NCBI GenBank assembly: GCA_020746105.1
Contig: CM036629.1
Coordinates: 5,300,501 to 5,364,500, forward strand
Direction of reading: 5' to 3'
Length of the DNA stretch: 64,000 nucleotides
From: Trogon surrucura
Taxonomy: Eukaryota; Chordata; Aves; Trogoniformes; Trogonidae
Shown here: piece after piece, positions 48,007 to 62,200 of the stretch
How positions within the stretch are numbered: position 1 is the stretch's first letter
Layout of the letters: every line of letters begins with the position of its first letter
Program-made: the position numbers and the translations under genes
The notes under the pieces: generated by a model
Told to the model about the DNA's origin: nothing
The model's database searches: none
Seen by the model: the letters and a program-made list of their open reading frames with translations, nothing else

Positions 48007-51000
48007 TGGGTAGGTATTCATATGCAGCTTCTCTGAACCAGGCCTCTTCCCCTCCTATTTAACATTTAAGGGAAGGGAAAAAGTGTGAGTGTGAAAGTAG
48101 AGGGACAGTTTGAGAAGGTGCTCTTTAAATCGTATGGGATTGTGTCATTCTGTCTCATAAATTACATCCTCAAGCCGTCACTTACTTCTTAACTCTACTT
48201 TTGAATAATGAATATCCATTTAATGTGTTCTTGCTTCTCTGTGTAACTCCCGTCGCTGAAGAACAGCCACTCTGATTTGCACCCCTCAAGACCACTGTGC
48301 CTTAGATCTGCTGTGTTTTGTGCAAGCCTGGAAGGTCCGGGTGCAGGAGGAAGGGCTGAAACTGCTTATTTGCCTTTTGACCCTAGAGTGAGATGGCGTG
48401 TATCAGTTCCAGTCCCTAGCATAAAGTAAAACTGATACCACCTGAGTTTCTGCCTCAAAGGACTGTTTTTATCGGTTTGGAAATGGTAAAATACAGGAAC
48501 AGCGTGCTTAGCGCCCTCCCCATTGATGGGCTGTTTGACACTCCCACATGGGCGCTGAGTAAACGCCACAACAATTGGGAATTCTTCTGAGCTGAGGAAA
48601 TGCTTGTTGACAAATTTCCTTTATTTTAATGTTGAATCATGCTGTTAGATCAGGGCACAGCAGACTTAATGGCTGATGAAGTCATCCACGTTTTCCTTTG
48701 TTGCTTGTGGTCTGCTGAATGTGCCTTTGTATTACTGGAGGACACAGGTTTATGAAGTTGATGTGTCGTTATCAAAGCCTTTTAGTGTGGCCATTATACA
48801 CCTATTTTTTTCTCCTCTTTAGCAGTCAGCCATCTGCGAGAGCTGTTTATTGTATCCACATGATTGTGGTAGCATTCAGATAGGGTATAAACAATAGCAA
48901 AGCTGGTTTCATTAGCAAAGGGCATGCAGAATCAATGTTCGATTCCTTCGGTCTTAAACTTGTTTCAGTATAATTCATGTTTAAGTGGTTAACTTCTGAT
49001 TTACTCAGACTGAAAACAGATACAGGTCCACGGACTGTCACTGTTCATGTTGATGGGAAACCATTTATATTGCTGCCAAATTGGTGGGGTTTTTTATTAC
49101 AGTGGCAGTGAATAAAAGCCAGAGTAAATCATAAATTTCACTACCTATAATATGTGAGAAACTGAGACATCTTGTAGCAGCAGCCCTAAACTAATTCACA
49201 ACAGTCATTTATCTTCATTGTTTTCTACAGATATTGGCTGAACATTTTTAATACACATAGCTTTATATAGGTGCTGATTATAAAATATTGTTACCTTTCT
49301 TAGTGCTAAAACACTCTTCACTGATTGTATAGTATTTGCCCCAGTTAGGAAAACATGCCAAATTTGTATTCCTATAGCTTCTCAAAGAATATTAAAAACA
49401 TGAAAAAACCCCTCATGAATCTGAACTTAGGCTGCTAGATTTCTGCATTTCTGCAGGGAGTATATCACAGATGAAGCAGGATTTCTCAAGGGGGATTATA
49501 CCTCATTACTTGGCAAAGTTAATTGGTAGTGCAAAACCCACAGAAGCACCCACTTCATCTGCGGACACAAGATACCTGAGCTGTCCACAATAACCTAATT
49601 TTCTAGTCTTAAAAAAGGAAAAGGAGAGAGGCTTGTGCATTTAAATATTGTGAATTTGACTAGGGTGAGTCTACAGACTGCTGAAGCAAATGATTCCACG
49701 TGGTGCATTATTGAATGCTGGCAGGAATCACATTTGCTGTCTCACCTCGTGCCACACAACTGTTCTGCCGTGCAGCTTTTAGACTGGGTGTGCCTTGAGG
49801 GAGGGTCACTGCGCACAGCACCGACGAGCACGTGCATGGATGTGGATGTTCAGGGAGGGAGTTTACCACCGAAACCAGCTGCAGACTTCTCTGTGTCATC
49901 AGATTCCTGTGAATTCATGTGGAAGACAGGGGGAAGGCAGCGGCTTGCCTGTATGGAACACATACAAAGGATGGCAGTCAGAGGAACTTGGACACACCAG
50001 CATCTTCTGTCATGTCATATAAAAGGCTGGCTGATGGTTATAACAATGTACCTGATTTTCCATTTGCATAGACTTTTCTGAAATACAGCTTACTTTTTTC
50101 TTTCGATCTCCTTTAATACCTAAGTTGGTGTTGTTACGGGAGCGAACAGAGGCCTTTTATTTCTGTATGTCTGTGGGGAAGGTGCCCTGCTCTGTTCAAC
50201 ATCCAAGCTGAATGGATATTAAAACTGGTGCTGACAATGTCACATCATCACCAGTTCTTTGGAACAGGGCTTGTGCTCATCACAGTGGTGAGTGTTTCTT
50301 ACAGTACTGCATTCTAGAAGGCATAAAATTACTGGTGCAGGAAAGAAGATGGATTCTGTGTGAGAATAAAAGCAAGATTATTAAAATACGAGAATATTTG
50401 AAACAGCAGCAGAGGCTTCTCAGCGTTCACTCCTGTAGCCGTTGTCGCCTCTTAGAGACAGCTGCATATTACATGCCTGGAAAGCCTGTACCATTCTTCA
50501 AGGGTTTAATGATTTTTCTTACTGCCAGTGGTTAGCACACATCTGTACCTAAAACTGTTCTGAAAATACCCTTTCTCATTGTAACTTATCCAATCAGAAG
50601 ATTAACTGCTGATTCAGGTGCTTCAAACAGATTTTGGGGCACAGGGACTGCCTCCGTGACTAGGCAGCTTCGAGAAACGGCAGAGAATGGCACTGAGTCA
50701 CAGCGCCAGGAGCGCTTGCTCAGGCTGCAGTTAAAGTCCTTTGTTAATTTGTTGTCCAGGAGTTTATACTCGTGCAAAGTGCAGGCAGAATGTCACTAAA
50801 TCAAAAAGGTTGCTTTCACAGGGACAGATTTATTGACATGCGATGAAGGGCCAAGAAAGCTGCTTCTTGCTTCTGCCTCTACTTCGCGTTGCCTGGTCTG
50901 CTGTCCCACAGCCTGGTCACTTAAGCAAGAGCAGCTGTGTAATTTCTCCATCCACACTACAGCTGTTTCTGCTTTTATATCATCTCATGTTCTTCAGTTT

Positions 51001-51467
51001 CTTGTGCCATAAACTGAAGCTCGTTTTGCTGAGCTAGTGGGAGAGTCTGCTGCTCCCAGAAACTTGCCTCTGCCAGAAGTTTCTGTGTTGCAACAGTAGC
51101 TGTGCGTACGCTCCCTAAGCAATTCTGGCTAATGGTGTTAATCCGCCTTTGCTGGAGGGTACTGAACTGGCAGATAATGACGAGAAGGTAGAAATAGAAA
51201 TAGAAATTCAGCTGAATCTGGCAAAAGTCTGTGGTTTCCAGTAGTTTGTGGACAGATGGCCATCTTCCAGCCCTGTCAGTGGAGGTACTCTGCAATCTAT
51301 TTTTATCAAATTAGAGAACTCTTCTACAGCTCTTTCTTTTAGCTTGTCAGATTTGGCTGAAACATTCAGGGCAGTGCTCACACAGCACGTCTGAGGAGAT
51401 AGTGGCAAAAGCGTTGTGTTGGAGGATGCAAATTCCTTCTAGGAACATGGGTGTTTACATGGTTTGT

Positions 51468-51750
51468 GATCATATAATCATAGAAGGGTTTGAGTTCGAA
51501 GGGACCTTCAAGATCATCTAGTTCCAACCCCTCTGCCATGGGCAGGGACACCTCCCACTAGACCAGGTTGCTCAAAGCCTTTTCCAGCCTGGCCTTGAAC
51601 ACTTCCAGGGAGGAGGCGTCAACAATTAATATGGGCAACCTGTCACTACACTCCCTAATAAAGGGTCCCTTCCTTTCTTTCCTGTAGCCCCCTTTTAGTA
51701 CTGGAAGGCCTCTACAAGGTCTCCCCAGAGCCTTCAAGGCTTGAAGGGTG
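51468..51750 (-). mobile_element. CR1 LINE 3' fragment
   Basis: Starts ATCATATAATCATAGAAG, then the CR1 landmarks TTCCAACCCCTCTGCCATGG and CCCACTAGACCAGGTTGCTC, a degraded middle, and a CCCCAGAGCCTTC segment. It is the same type as the copy at 63851. Confidence 0.92.
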
Positions 51751-52811
51751 ATACCACCCCTGTGTAAGCAGGTGGAGCCTGTATTGGTTCACGCCAATGA
51801 AAAATCTAGCCCATAAACTTGGAGAAGCAAGAAAAGCAGATCAGAATGAAAATACAGGCGCTCTCAGTGTTTTTCTCCCTTTGTACCGTTTAGCCCAGGC
51901 TCTTTCTCCTCTACTGTTCTCTGTAGTTGTCTGTTCTTTCGGAAGTGGCACAAAATTTGAGAGTTTTGGTGTTAAAATATAAGGTCAGGACCAGCCAGGA
52001 TATGAAGAGAGATAATATTGCTATGTTCCAGCAATAATAAGGGGCCTGGGAGAACTAAAGAAGTGAAGAAATGCCTTGCTACCTTGTCATCTCACATCTT
52101 CCTCCTCTCAGCTTGCTCTGACTGTCACAGCTGTGATACAAAGGCTCCTGTGCAGAGTTATCCATTGGTAAGCGTAAGAAACCAGCTAGGGGGTAACGAG
52201 AAAGGGAATATTGTGCACTGTGGTCTCAGTTATGAGGCTTCAATGTTTTGTTTGCCCCAGGACCTAAACCAGCTTGTGGTCTGAGAGCTGAGGTTGAGCT
52301 GGAGTTCTGTGCTTTGGGAGGACACAGATCAATAAGTGCATGTTGGCAACAAAGGAGGATCTGACCCTTGGCTGTCACTTCCATCTGGCAGCTGGAGGCC
52401 AGGGAGGGATTTCTTGCAGTGGGGGAAGGGACCAATTCATTCTGCAGCGCTACAGCGCGACTCTGGCTGCTCGCAGGGGCCACCGACTGAGAATGGCTGA
52501 TGCTGACTGACCCACTGAACCGGTGTCACTTCACAGCCAAAGTCAGATTGTCTTTCTTGTTTACTTTATTGCTGTTTTGTGTTGATGATGAGCACTGTAC
52601 GTGCTCTGGTGTAAACAGCAGTGGCTTTGAAGAACTCAAGAGTAGAGGAGAAAATGCACATGTAAGGTGCACACACACAGAGAAGGAGATTAGGAGTCAG
52701 CAAAGAAAGGAAGAGTTAGCAACACAAAGTGATATAAGTGCAGGAAGGAGCAGCATCTTGAGGAAGTCTTATTGGGGGTCCTCTTTTCATCAAATACATG
52801 TTTTAGTGATG
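51751..52811. other. spacer between two CR1 fragments
   Basis: About 1 kb of unique sequence of slightly higher GC; open frames on both strands are short and unrecognised. Confidence 0.6.
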
Positions 52812-53250
52812 AATCACAGAATCACAGAATGTCAGGGGTTGGAAGGGACCTCAAAGATCATCTAGTCCAACCCCCCTGCCAGAGCAGGATCACCTACAGC
52901 AGAGCGCACAGGAACGTGTCCAGGCGGGTTTTGAATGTCTCCAAAGAAGGAGACTCCACAACCTCCCTGGGCAGCCTGTGCCAGGGCTCTGTCACCCTCA
53001 CAGTGAAAAAGTTTTTCCTCATATTTTTATGGAACCTCCTGTGTTCCAGCTTCCACCCATTGCTCCTTGTCCTGTCAGTGGACGCCGCTGAAAAGAGCCT
53101 GGCTCTGTCCTCCTGACATTCCCCCTTGACATATTTATAAACATTAATGAGGTCACCCCTCAGCCTCCTCTTCTCCAAGCTAAAGAGACCCAGCTCCTTC
53201 AGCCTTTCCTCATAAGGGAGATGCTCCACTCCCTTCATCATCATCATGAA
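52812..53250 (-). mobile_element. CR1 LINE 3' fragment with an open ORF2 tail
   Basis: The plus strand begins AATCACAGAATCACAGAATG, the reversed CR1 terminal repeat. The minus strand is open from before 53250 to the stop near 52894 and reads the CR1 ORF2 C-terminus: [40 protein letters not shown]. It is 5'-truncated around 53250. It is the longest and best-preserved copy here. Confidence 0.95.
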
Positions 53251-56200
53251 CCTAGTGAAAGGTTTAGTAATCATCCAGCAAACAAGCAGAAAAGGAGGAG
53301 ATTCTAGACAGCACATATTTTTTGACCAAGCAAGCAAAGTTGGGACAAAGTAGACTTTTATTGTTTTGAAAATGAAGTAGTGCTCAAAGGCATATTTGGT
53401 TTAATGCTTTTCATTGCAGCATCAAAAAAACCTAGCTTCTGCCCTGAAAATCTTACGGTAAAGTAGACAAGGCCAAGGAAGAAGGAAGCATGTGGAACGA
53501 TGGGTATTTATTATCATTTTTCAAACAGATAGAACAGGATGAATAATTTGCGAGTCTGTCTGCAGCCAGATTTTTTTTTATGGAATGAGTGTTGTTTAAA
53601 GGGGTTACTTCCAACAAGGTCAAAGAGTGTGTTGTTCCAGGGCAGGGTGTTTGTGAAGTGCCTAGACTGCCAGGGCTACATGTTGTATCTAGTCTTTGTT
53701 GATTGTCAGTTAGCTGGAGCGGACTAACCCTCAGGGATCTGTTCTCCTCTTGTCCTCTGGATGTTATTGATCCTGCTGCACTGCTACTTGTACATGTTCT
53801 TTCAAGGTATTGTTAGACTGACTGAATAATGAATTTCTGGCTTAATAGTAATACTTTGGCACTTACAACATTTTATTAGCTAGCCAACTTTCAAAGAGTG
53901 GGAATGAAATAATGTTTCTGGAATGGTATACTAGGAGTTAGGACACAGAGTTAAGCTATTCTGGGTATGTGGTCCTAAAGGAAAAGATTAATGTTCGTGC
54001 TGGAATGAAAAGAGCGTGGACTCTGGGTATGGAGGGAAGGAAAGAACTGTCTTGCTCTGTACGTAGACCACACTGTCTGAGAGACCTCACGCAATGCTTT
54101 ACTCGCTGCTCTGAATTGTCACAGCTACACGAGGGGCTGGCAGGGAGGGGATGTGCAGAGGATTCACCTCCACGTGGCATCTCAGCGTGGAAGTGATCAG
54201 CCATCCCTTCCTGGTTCACATCAGTAATGCTTATGTCATGCCTGGTAGTTTTTTGCCATCGTGGATTGTTGCAAAGATAATTGCTCAAGCTTTATCTTCT
54301 GTAAGAAGAGATAATCTTGGAGTGTTTTGTGCAGAGCAGTTTTAGTGAATGGGTTAAATTTGTCATTGCAAGGTTTGCTCAGAATGCATTAAAACATGTC
54401 ATGTTAGTTGTGTGAAAAAAGACCGATGCAGCTTGGTAAGGTTGTTATTCAAGCAGTGGGCAGGATGAAATGGAAGAGCTCTGAAAGTTTTGGTCCGAGC
54501 TTGTTGCCATTGCGTTGCAGAAGCACAGTTGCCATAGCTAGGATGTAATTCACTTTTAGAATAATATTGTAGTGCTTTTGAATTACCTTCTGAAAAATAT
54601 GCAGTTCTACCTTTTTTGTTGTTTTGTTTCCACAAATTAGACATTGCACATTAAAAAACAGTTGTTACATACATGAACACATATACACTCTCACACTGTT
54701 TATTCTCTCCTTTTTTTTAACCAAGCAAACACTGGAACACAAACATCAAATTAAATGCAGGACAATTGTTGTAGGTATTACATGCATAAGCAATAAGTAT
54801 AACATGACCGTATTATCTGTTGTACTCCAAAGCAAGGAAACTGCCTTTTTTCTACACTGACAGAAGCAATAGTAAAAGTTAAAACATCATTTTTCAGGTT
54901 CTATAAACCAAACTGACTGATGTGCTCTCTGCTGAAATATACATTGCCTCAAAATTGATGCTGCTGTTATTTTTTATATGTGGAAACTTTTAGCGATTTT
55001 TCTTCCTCAAAGACAGAAAAAAGAGGTGGGGGAAAGAGATTCTTAGCATCTGCCCATAATGAAGGATTCGTTTTACGCTGTATTTCAAATCTTTCTTGAT
55101 CAAACCCATGCCATTACCAGAACTGCTTCTCGGGGAGGAAAAATAGTTTTTAGCCTTGAAGACAAGAATTAAACAGCTTGCCCTAGAGGGCTCTAAAACT
55201 AATACCAAGGGTGAACACTCTTGTAATTATTCATTCTGGTGTTTCGGGTTGGGAAAATGTAAAGTAAACCAATCTCAATAGTCTTTCTAAATGGTTGCAC
55301 AGTAAAAGGTTTTCTTGTCATGAGAAGGAGATCTTGATCCTAAAGAAGAGGGAGGCATGGGATGGTTTAAAACTGTCTTGCAGTATACTTAGTTTACTCT
55401 TTTCTGGGCCATTAATTTTGTATTTTATCTGTTGAAGAGGAAACAGTACTTCTCATCAAGTGAAATAAATTAACCTTCCTTTGCTCTCCCATTTATATAT
55501 TGAAGATAAAGCCATGGCTTCCTGGTTACTTTAATCCAGGATACACCAAGATCACAGCTGAAGGGGGCCTTCCTGCTTTTCCCCTTTCCCCAGCTTTTCC
55601 TCTGTTCAATAAAAAGTCATTTTTTGTCTATTTAGCAGCCTGTGGTGCCTAAAGGGGTCAGTTAAGCACTGTTGCTTGCATGAGAGAGAGGAAGAGTGGA
55701 CGGGAGGGGGACGGGCAGCTTTCTTCCCTCGAAATTTTTCTGACAGTAGTAAGAGGCAGGTCTATGCTAATCTAGTTGTTTTGGTTGGAGTGGTTTTGGT
55801 ACCAGTTGGGGTAAGTAGCTGGGAACTGCTCTGAAAGGGCAATAACCTCTGCAGCTGAGTTGGTGATGAACATCTGGGGATAAACGTTTTCCACCAACAC
55901 AGCTCTCTGCAAGGTGGATGTTTGCCCACACCCTTAACTTCTTTTCTCTTCAGAGTTGAAATAAAAATCTAGTAAAATAGATGGCTGCATGCAAACCCCT
56001 TAGATGCTGAAAGCTCTACATGTGATTTTCCTACTATCTCTTATTATTTCTTATCCATTCCTATTTGGCAGGTACAGTTAATTTATTGGAATATAGAGCA
56101 CAAGGAAACCCTCAGGGAAACATACTTGAACATACTGTCAGTTAAAGGATTGGTAGGGATCTCATTTTGTAGTTGCAAGAAAATTTTGAAATTATATTGC

Positions 56201-59200
56201 TCTTTACTTTTTTTTTTCCCCCTCACTTATTTCTTGAGGAATTAATTGCCCCGTCTTCCTTCTCTTCCCACCTCTTGATCAAGGCTACTGAGAATCTGCA
56301 TTAAAATAAAGCGGAGAGATGGTGGCCGAGGTGGTGGTTTGCAGTCTGGCCAATCCAGCATCCTGGTAAAAAAGTTGTCAGAAAGCTTTTCTTAGACCTT
56401 CATCTTCATCATCCTCTTTGTTGTCTTTGTTTTGCTTTTTCAGAAAATACTGTGAAATGTCGACAGCACAGAGCTTGGAACTTAAAACTTGGCTATATTT
56501 TTATTGTAGTACAGCAGAAAGTGATGTATTAAAAATTATGGAAGCAAGTATGTTTTACTAAAGCAGAGTCTTTTGTGTAGATCATAGCAGCTGAAGTTGG
56601 TTATTTAGCCTTTCCGAGAGCTGGTTTATATTTTATGATGGGAGATTAGAAGCCTTATTGAAGTGTGATAAAAATCAGCTGCATGTTCCAATATTAGCAA
56701 CGCTTTTTCATCTGGCTGCTTTGTTTTTCATGGGGTTCAGTACCTTCTGCAGTGTAGTGCACACCAGAGCACCTCCAAAATGAAGCATCCTGGATTTGAT
56801 ATTCGTGTCATGACCAAAGGAAAAAAATATTTCAGTACAAGTATATAATGACACAGATTCTTCATGGATGTAAATTATTGCAGCTACATTGATTTTAGTA
56901 GACCACGGAATATAATGTACAACTCGGGGATCTTGTTCTGAGTAATATTCCCTACAATATTTGATGCCATGAATGTGTCTGTCTTTCTTGCAGCCATGAT
57001 GAACAAAACTTGCAAATATCTACATTAAAAAAAAAAAATCCAACCAGAAAAATGTTATTTGAGCAGTTTGTGGGTAGAGACATAGCCAGTCCAAGTCCTG
57101 TGTTTGAGCTTCATGCTTTGTTCATGCTGTAAAAATGACAAAAGTCTTAGCTGGGATCATGCCTTGGTTTTAAAACTGAGAAAACTAGTTTGAGAAATTG
57201 ATGTGATCTCAGCTTCCTGCTGGGTTCACTCACACCTGTAAGAGGATATTGAGTGTCAGTGTGGTCGGATAGATGAGTGTTGTTTTTCGCAGATGATACA
57301 ATCTGGTAAAAATCTAGTACTGTTTTTACGTATCAGTAAGAAACAAGAAATTGAGTTAGCAGACTTCTGGTGTATAAAAATGTTATGACAAAGTTCTGTA
57401 GTTACTCTAAAACCATTTTCTGTAATGCCATTCTCATCTACCCCACCTCTCAAATTCTGAAGTAAAAAGTAAAGAACGAAGCAAATGAAATATGTAAACT
57501 GAGCTGCATTTGTGGTCTTGTAAATGCTACAAACAGCTCAGATTCTTCTCAGTATATCTGTTTGAATATTGGTGCCTCTGAGTAGATGTGATGAAGTGCA
57601 ACTGACTGTAACAAGAGGCTTTGGATTTATTCTAAGTACTGCCGAAAAGATCAGAGTACAGGAAGCTTTAGGGCATGTGAGAAAGAGAAAGTAAAAAATT
57701 TATATTACATGAGGACTAAGGAAGGTAAAAAAAAAAATCAGTCGAATTTTATGTGTGGTTGTAGGCTTTGCTACAGTGATCCCTGCACATAAATGCGTGC
57801 ACTCACAGCTGGTTTTTCACATACATAAGCAGCGCACATACTCTTTCCACTCTACATTGTACTTCCTCCTCCTTTCAGCAGCAGTGAAAACTGTTCTGGT
57901 AGATGCTGGCAGCTCCCCTGTGCGCAGACTCTGGTAAGGACGCTCAGGCTTTCAGGAATACATAGGGGCTTATCTGGTCGTGTGTGTGTTTTCTAAAATA
58001 CTTAGAGTTTGAGAAGAGCAAGTTATTTTTGGAATTTTCAGTGTTCCTTCGTGGTTAAGTTTTTCTCTGTAATAGCAAGAATTCATCTGCAGTTCTTGCT
58101 CCACACATAATGAAGTGAGAGGAATAGTAAAATAAGCTCTAAGAAAAGTGGTGTCACCGAGGAAGAGCTGCTGTGTAATATACTCTGTGGCCTGTTTTGT
58201 CGTGCTCAGAGGAGATGTGAATTTCAGTATGAAAATGCCTCTGTGATGAAGCTGAAAGTTTGATTGTTGGTTTCCAGGTTATTGTAGGTTTGTATGTCAG
58301 CCAAGTTTAACGTCTCACATGATATGGTATCCCTTCTGTAAATGTTTTATGCGGATTGCTGAAAGCACAGTGTCAGAATTGCTAGAAAGGTGACAATTTC
58401 AAGAGTGAAATCATGAATGATCTTCCTGCATATTAAAATGACCAGCAACTGGTATTTTGTTCTTTTTGTTCTCTTTCGGGTGACTTGTGCACAATTTTTA
58501 CACTCAGCCATGAAGACAAGAATAATTCCTTCAGAGGCTTTCTTGTATAATGTATTTGTTCTGTAATCATCAGGGTTTTTCAGAACAGCCTGAGAGATGT
58601 GTGAGTACTGTCCCCATTTTACAGGTAATAAACTGAAGCAGAGAAAAGTAAATAACAGTTTATACTAATGTTAGTTGCCTAAATTGAGACACTTAGGACC
58701 TAAGTTACCTTATTTCTATGTCCACTTATGTTCAGGGAACAGCTTCCAGTGTAACTAGTCACTCTTGAGAAATGTTGCACCCAAGGATTTCTGAAATTAT
58801 GGAACGAGTTTGATTCAAAAGATTTTCCAATTATGTGAAAGTAAAGCATAGAAGGGGATGAAGTCCCATTCCACGATGCAATATTCAGGTGTCTGAACAT
58901 CTGACTGTCTTCTTTTTGCTTCCCTTTCTCTTCCTACTTTGTGCCATTTTATTTCAAATGTGCTTGTGAACTTCAGCAGTAACACGGGAGCCTTTTTCTG
59001 TAAACAACTCAAACCCAGCACGTATTTGTCCTGAGCAATAGGGTGTGAGGAAAAGAATAATATGGAATTACGTAACCTAGGGCTGTATGATACTACATAA
59101 CGTATGGGACGTTGCCCCAAATACTAGTTCTGCTGACACCCTGCACAGCACCTCCTTGTTTTTTTCGTTTCCCTTCCCCCTGCAAAGCCTTATCCTACCA

Positions 59201-62200
59201 AACGTGTTTTAGTTCTCTTCCCTATTGATCTGCTGTTCTCCTCCATCTAGACAGACTGCTGGCAGGAATGTTTAAAGTCTGGCAAAGCCATTATCACCTG
59301 AACGCAGAGCTGCCATGCTAGGCTTTACCTCGGTGGGGCTGCAAGGCCAGGAGGATTTCGGTAGCGTAGCTCTGGCTTACTGAGCTGCTGCCGTGCAATA
59401 CCCAAGCATGTTTTTGTGAGAGAGGCTTTGTTTGGCTTCATGTGCAATGATTTGTTGACTTAAAGTATCAAGCAAATAATCAGGCTGAGTACTGTTCCTA
59501 AAGGGAATCAGAGTAACCTTGTGTAACCTCTTACTACATTTTGAGAGGAAACCCCTTTAACAGACAGGCTTGCTCTGTGAGATCAGACCTTGTTCTAGTG
59601 GCTGGGTTTGGAACAAAAACACTGAATTGCTTAAACAAAGGTGCTCTTAGCTTAGAGTGTGGAAGACAAGTTTGATTTTTGTTTCAACATGTCAAAAGTC
59701 CAGTCTTCACTGCCAAGTCTGTGTGGTTACAGTTGTTGCACATAGTCTCCTACATAGGACATGCTACCGTGTTGATTCTGCATGTGTATAAAATAAGATA
59801 GTTTAAGCCTTAACTGTACTTACATCCATCTACTTTCTTCAGCACATAAGACTAATGAGGCGTCCTATCATTTTATTATTTAACAGCAAGTTCTCTACCT
59901 ATTCAGAGGTTTTACTGCGGGTTATGACTGTAGAAAAAAAATACAGTGTTACCTGTCACCACTGTATAGCATTGATGGAAGAGCTGTACAGAAGCCTTAC
60001 TCAGTGACACCGAGGAGATGTTTTTTCTATACAAATGTCTTTTGATAATTATTGCTGACAGATGTAACGGTAGAAAATAATATTTGAATGGAAGTTAATA
60101 TTTCAAATGTATTGATAATATTGTGGCACTAGTGACTTTTTGCAGTTGTCCACAAGAGCATCCCAAAGGCATATTTAAGGTGCATTAAGCAAGAACTGTT
60201 TAGTGTGTGTTTTAGAAAGGTAGAGCACAGTAGAAGAGAACCTTGTCCATGATGTGCAGTTTCATTTGCGGTACATTCAACAGGCAGTCTCTAGTTTGTA
60301 TTTCCCTTTTCTGGAATGAATTGCCTTTCCTTGTGCACTTGCAAAATGTGCAAGTACAGTTGAGCAACTCTAGTCCTCATGTTTTAATTTGTGGGCATTT
60401 CTGCTTGTGTGTACAAGGTGAGAGCTGCAAACCAAAACTTGGAGGTCCGTGTGCCCCGTTTTTAAGACGTTTGTGCAGTTCTGATGGTATGAACACCTGA
60501 ACCTTTTAAAGGTAACAGAGAGAGGAGGGATGATTTGAAGTTGTTGAAATATGTTGTTGGAAGGGCAGAAATGTTGAAAGCTGTGAATAGCGTTGCCTTC
60601 TTTCCCCCATATGAGTTGTGTATGTTGTGATAAAAGACTGAGTGTGTGTTGGGATGAATGAGTAATTGAATGAACTGTCAGATCTCGCTCCCACTCACCA
60701 GCTTGCGGAACCCACAGTCAGAGACCGTTAGCAGTGATCTCAGCTGCAGGGCAGTAGATGTGAATTCACAGCTAACCTAGCACACTCACAGTCCAAAACA
60801 TTTGCTTATCGCTTCAAAGGCATCACTGTGAACTCTCACACGGGGATTCCTGTAGACCTTTTAAGAAGTTACTGTTCATGAATGTGAAAACATGAAAGGG
60901 AAAAGGCTCAGTAAATAAAATGGCCCTTCAGCCTTGCAAGCACTTCTGGAGATACTCAGTGTTTGGTGTATGCAGCTGATATTTTCAGGTGTATTCTTCT
61001 TAAGCGTAACTTGCTTCACAGGGAATAACAAAAGCCCAAAGCTTTTCAGTTCATGAGTTAAAATAGCTTGATGCAGCAAGGAAGCAAAGTTTTGAGGTTT
61101 AGAATGACAGTCTAGATGGAGTAAGTAATTTCTTCTAAAAGTAACCTTCCTGGGGTGTGATGTGTTTTAAAGTGTGTTTGGTAATGAATGCTATAGTTAT
61201 ATTTAGACTTGCACGCTAAGCCTGTTTTATAAACTCATTTCTCTTCAGTAGATTCTTTTTTTCTCTTCGATTTTGTATGATTTTAAATTTTGAGGAAGAC
61301 TGCAAAATCTTTCTTTTCCTCTCTGCTGCCCATACCTCATATCTGCATTCAGCCCACATAATAACTTCTGAGTGTTTTTAATATGCATCAGGGTCACAAG
61401 CCAAACCACGTTACTGATCTCTTTGGACATTTTGTTCACCAAAACTTCAGCCCCTTTTACTTCTTGTGGCCTCCCGCCTTGTCCCTGCTTTCCATGCTCT
61501 TTCCCCAGGGAGGCCTCCCTCTGTCTTGGATACGTTTCTTCTAAACTGGGAACTGGTTTTGCCCTTCTGCGAAAGAAAAACTGTAGAGAGCTCAGAAATT
61601 CCTTGGCTACATAAAAATGCAAGCCAAGGTCTAGAATGCCTTCAGTGATGTAACTGATCTCATTTGATTCTCTGAAGTTTCCTGACAAGGCCAGGGAAAC
61701 GAGCTCTTGGTATGCCAATAATAAAATAAAATATTTTAGGAAGCTCTCCTTCCCCATATGCTTTTTTTTTTTTCTCCTTCTCACTTTTAGGGGTGCATCC
61801 GGTATTGAGAAATACTAAAGAGCAAAAGGAAATCTATTCTCTATGATTCCACCTGAAAAATTGTGTCATATTTTAAATTCATAATCCCTGGAAGTAGAAA
61901 CTGTACTCATTTAGTGTTCATGGAATCACCATTACTAATAAAATATGTAGCTTTTCTGTATCTCAAATGAGCACAGAGTTTGTGTTTAAGGTAATGTTTT
62001 CAATGTACGTGTGAATCTACATTGAAAAAACAAACAAAATTATTCATTAACATTAACAATATTTCATGAGCAGAAGTTTGATTAGTTTAATGCTAATATT
62101 TTCTAATTTCCTTCTTTTCTGAGAATCACTTTTAAACAGGATATTGATTCTATTTACGAAAAAAAGAGGCAGTTTATTAATATAAAATTGGAGTTGTGCC

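Larger units (their letters stand above)
35671..51467. other. AT-rich non-coding stretch without a recognised gene
   Basis: No exon or repeat family was recognised apart from the simple repeats and palindromes listed separately (37451, 38549, 39492, 47983). It could be intergenic, or the first intron of a gene starting at the 35-kb CpG island. Confidence 0.6.

Noticed and set aside
49635..50081. 148-codon plus-strand frame
   Set aside because: No recognisable domain, no splice or promoter context, and mixed composition as expected for chance frames.
56319..56365. Short plus-strand frame MVAEVVVCSLANPAS followed by a GTAAAA donor-like site
   Set aside because: A fair start context and donor, but no CpG island, no homology and no partner exon. 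Most likely chance.
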